The notes beneath the pieces were generated by a model. It saw only the letters and a list, made by a program, of their open reading frames with translations, made no database searches and was not told the origin of the DNA. DNA of 64,000 nucleotides from Acridotheres tristis (lineage: Eukaryota; Chordata; Aves; Passeriformes; Sturnidae), in assembly GCA_037013685.1 (NCBI GenBank), contig CM072889.1:16501976-16565975 (forward strand), written 5' to 3'. The translations under genes were made by a program, and so were the position numbers. Positions 60,601-64,000 of this stretch are shown here, in pieces. Each line of letters starts with the position of its first letter. Position 1 is the first letter of the stretch.

Positions 60601-63600
60601 TTTTCTGTGGTCTTATTGTGGGTTGGGGTAATTTAATATTTTTGAAGAGAGGTTTTGGCAAATACTGAGAAATAGTAGAACATTTAAATGCTCAGAGATC
60701 CAGATGTCACTGTACATTATATGATGCACGATTTCTGGAATTATGGGAATGAAGCTGCATTGGTCAAGTTTCCTCGACTTCCTAAGAATAATGTGAAGAT
60801 TTTTCTTCATCCATAAGGTTGAAACTCCAGTTTGATAAACAGAGGACAATGATCTCTGCTTTCCATGGCAGTAGGATCCCCACTGCTTCATCTCTTTTTC
60901 AGAGCCTGACAGTGCATGAGCAAGAAACGACACCCTGAGCATGTTTGTGTGGTCATTTAATATATTCCCACAGCTCTGCTATTTCTTAAAAGTTATAATC
61001 TTTGATCTTGGTTTTGCAGAAATTGCTGAACTCGTCCATTTGATGACTCACAAGCGTTAGAGAGGTCAGCTTTCTTCACGGAGCTGTGATTAGCTGCCCA
61101 TGACTCAGTGTTGTTCAAGCTGGAATATGCAATGGTTTTCAAACTGCAGCTGCATGAAAGTGTTGTGGGAAAGCGTGTGGAAAAAACACTGGAAATACTG
61201 GGAGGATGCACATCCCCCTTTAAACTGTGCAAGCTGGACGTAGGTTACCCTTGGAGTGTACATTCTGCCAAAGTCACCCCTCTTGATCATATTCTGTGTG
61301 TTTTAAGAGCCAGGAGGAATAAGCAGTCATTAAAATAATTAGTGATGCTTAAGAAGGTGAAGTTGGGATTTCAAGTCTGCACCAACACCTGGGTTAATTC
61401 TTCTCCAGGAATTGTTCTGGTTTCTGCAGCCTCTGGTGTTGACAAATCTTGTTGTCAACCATCTCTCATAAAAAGCAGGACAGGGGAAGGGTTAATCTTG
61501 TGTTTTTTCAAGTGGACTCTTTGGCCAGTTTTGCACTTGGTACACTTCTGTTTGTGCAGGAGATATTTCGTATTGTTATTAAGCTCTCAGGGGGTTAATG
61601 TGTGATTTTGGCAGTGGCCAGAGCAATAGTTTGAGGGTAGTCAGGGTGCCTAAACTGCACCCCCTTTATGGAGAGTGCTGGTTCATGTGTTTCCCTTTCC
61701 TTGGCTGCTAAGCTTCAACCCTCTGCCAGCAAATAGGGTGAAATAGGAACGGGGCACATCAATTCTGGATCCACTCAAATATAAACAGCTTGCCTCAGGG
61801 CTCTAATGTAGTCACTTTTACTCAGAAAACACCAAGATGTGTCACAACTGGATCTTGTCTCTTCACATTTGAGCTCAGACTCGTGTCTGTGTGTCCCTAA
61901 ACCCGCACAGGCAGCCGGCTTGTGGAATTGTGTCAGAGGAGTTAGCAAGGAGCAGCAGGATCCCTACCAGGGCATTGCTGGGAATTGTTTGGCACGGGCT
62001 GTGGGACAGCAGAAATAGGGATGTGGGACTCTGTGGATTCAAGGGGCACTTTCATCTTGGAAACTGTTGATGAAAAAGTGAGGGAATGACAGCAAAAGTA
62101 TCCAGGAACATTGACCATGGTTTTATTTTTTGGTTTTTTTTTTTTGGTTTTTTTTTTTTTTAAACCTCCCAACACTGAAAAATTCTTACTTAATGGCATA
62201 AGAGATTCACCTTGGGTAAGCAATTAAAATTAATTAAAAAAACCCCAAACAATCACTCTGTGTGTGAATGCATAGTATGAAATACACATGTAATAATCTA
62301 GAAGATTAAGGAATGTATTCCATAGTGCAGTTATTTTGGGCTGGAAGATTGCTCAGATCTCACTTTAGATGTTAAAAATGAATTTTCAGGAATGCAATGA
62401 TTTTTTTTAATATGGCAAAATAAAAACTTTAAAGGGACAAACCTTTTCCTATAAAATGTCTTTTAATAAATTTCTTCCAGTTTATTTATCTGGGAGAGAA
62501 TAAGCTGTGAGTGTAGGTATGAAAAAAAACACATTCTAAAACTCCTTTAAGTTCAGCAGCTGCCTCAGAAGACTCTGGGAATCATTTCTGTAGACTGAAG
62601 AGCCTCAGGTTGTTCCACAGCTGGTCAAGAAAGAGCTGGTTCCATTCCATTGCACACAGGTCTGTGCCTGGCAGGAAGAATTGGTTTTCTCTGAATCCAT
62701 CTCACTTGATGCTGTGGATTTGAAGAACTGAGGTTGCCTCTGATTCTGGAAATGAAAGCATTTTTTCACAGGTAAAAATTCTCAGAAATGGCAAAAAAAA
62801 GTATTATGTCTGAACAAAATGATGCAGTATGGATTGTTGCATGAGAAATTGCTATTTTTTAATTTTATTTTTCTGTACATGTACCCTATTTATACTGCAT
62901 TTGTGTAATCATAAACTAAACTTTCATAAAGAATGTTTGTTAATCATAAGTAAGTTGTATTTGAATTTCTGTGGCACCTAATGTGTTGTGGTAATCTCAG
63001 GAATTCCCCAGGGAGTTAATTCTCCCTGGGCACTGGATGTTAAACTGCTCCAGGAGTTTCTGAATCTCAGATCTTGATTTTCAGGTAATTGACAAAAAGC
63101 ACAAAGAGCAGCCATGTCCCCAGGGCCCCCTGAAATTCTCTTGGTTACTGGGGCAAGGTGAGTTTTTCAGTGGCTGCTTTGGAAAACTTGAGCCAGAGTC
63201 ACTCAAGGTCAAAGCAAAGTTGGACAAATCAGAGAAGGAAAATCTGGAGAGGCAACTCTTCCCCAGAGCCTGAGAATACAGCAGTGTAGAAGGTGCAGCT
63301 TCACAGAGCTCTGTAATAGTAACTCTGTTTTATTGTGGGATGAAGGTGAAAAATACTTTCCAGATTTCCCCCTTTTATGCTTTCATCATAACAGCAGCCT
63401 TAAATTTTGCTATAGGAAAAAAAAAAGAGGTTTTTCTATCTCTTTATTCTCCTAGTACCAACAGTCTAGAGCTGAGGGTTGCTTCTTTTTCAACCCTTGT
63501 TACACTTAAGAATCAAAGTGTGAAGTATAACAGATTGATAAATTCAGTCTCTGGATCTTTGCATATAAATATCTGAAAAGATAAATTAATTTAGGACAAA

Positions 63601-64000
63601 CTCAGTTGGAATTAAGAAATCCAAACAAGTTGAGCTTGTCACATCTGTGGTTACCTAAAAATAGGACTCGACTTCGTGATATTAAAGCAACAAATTACTG
63701 CTTTATTCCTAGAACAGGCAGATCATCTTTCTCAGTATACTCTGATTTTTATCATTTATAGTTCTGTGAATATCCCATATAATTTGCACTTTGCAGATAA
63801 TGTGGACTTCTGAAGATGTTCACCATGGAATTTTTATTTTGTTTTTGTGGTAAGAAGCAGAGAAATAGGGAACAACCCTCTCATCATTTATGTATCATGA
63901 CCCAGCATCTCGGAGCCTTGGGCTATTATTTCAAAATCCAATATATTCAAACTTTGGCCTCAGAGAGCAGTAGGATCAGTACACAAGAACAATAGAGTGA
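57601..64000. other. DACH2 intron 1 segment to right edge
   Basis: About 6.4 kb of AT-rich intron. A T-rich patch at 62121-62161 is interrupted by GG. No second DACH2 exon was found: none of the SRPGRPPKR-type sequence that follows the DACHbox-N exon in the family appears. No mobile element recognised. Confidence 0.7.

Noticed and set aside
1..64000. CRISPR arrays, bacterial-type operons, tRNA or rRNA genes, intact retroviruses
   Set aside because: None supported. The tandem repeats lack spacer structure, and no long retroviral-type frames or paired LTRs were recognised.

Overview
The window is vertebrate nuclear DNA, most likely from a bird. It has long AT-rich non-coding stretches, intron-split genes with GT-AG boundaries, CpG-island promoters, very low interspersed-repeat content, and only three short 3'-end CR1 LINE fragments. 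There are no bacterial operons, CRISPR arrays, tRNA or rRNA genes, or intact mobile elements that I can support. A songbird is plausible but the sequence alone does not fix the order or species.

Layout. (1) Positions 1-25443, minus strand: the first eight coding exons of CHM (Rab escort protein 1, REP1), read right to left from the ATG at 25443 to the end of exon 8 at 1041. Seven of the eight exons have the lengths I recall for human CHM; exon 5 is 30 nt longer, in frame. The remaining exons lie beyond the left edge. (2) About 25005-25900: the CHM CpG-island promoter. It carries a triplicated 51-bp block, a seven-copy GC-box array, a single-nucleotide-loop G-quadruplex motif and a YY1-like motif over the start codon. 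(3) About 25900-42700: intergenic DNA with one CR1 fragment and simple repeats and no recognisable gene. (4) About 42700-44250: the DACH2 CpG-island promoter and first coding exon on the plus strand (coding 43361-43845), preceded by a perfectly phased array of sixteen 11-bp units. (5) 43846-64000: the start of DACH2 intron 1. It holds several stretches that look like conserved non-coding elements, plus a 28-bp minisatellite lying between two oppositely oriented CR1 fragments.

CHM and DACH2 are divergent (head to head), about 18 kb apart. The same neighbours occur at human Xq21; in birds this block belongs to the chicken chromosome 4 segment that is chromosome 4A in songbirds. The two genes have no known shared pathway: CHM presents Rab GTPases for prenylation, while DACH2 is a SKI/SNO/DAC-family transcriptional cofactor. 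I found no new multi-gene system. The points most worth checking are the three promoter-proximal tandem arrays, the duplicated low-complexity insert in CHM exon 5, and the candidate regulatory elements in DACH2 intron 1.
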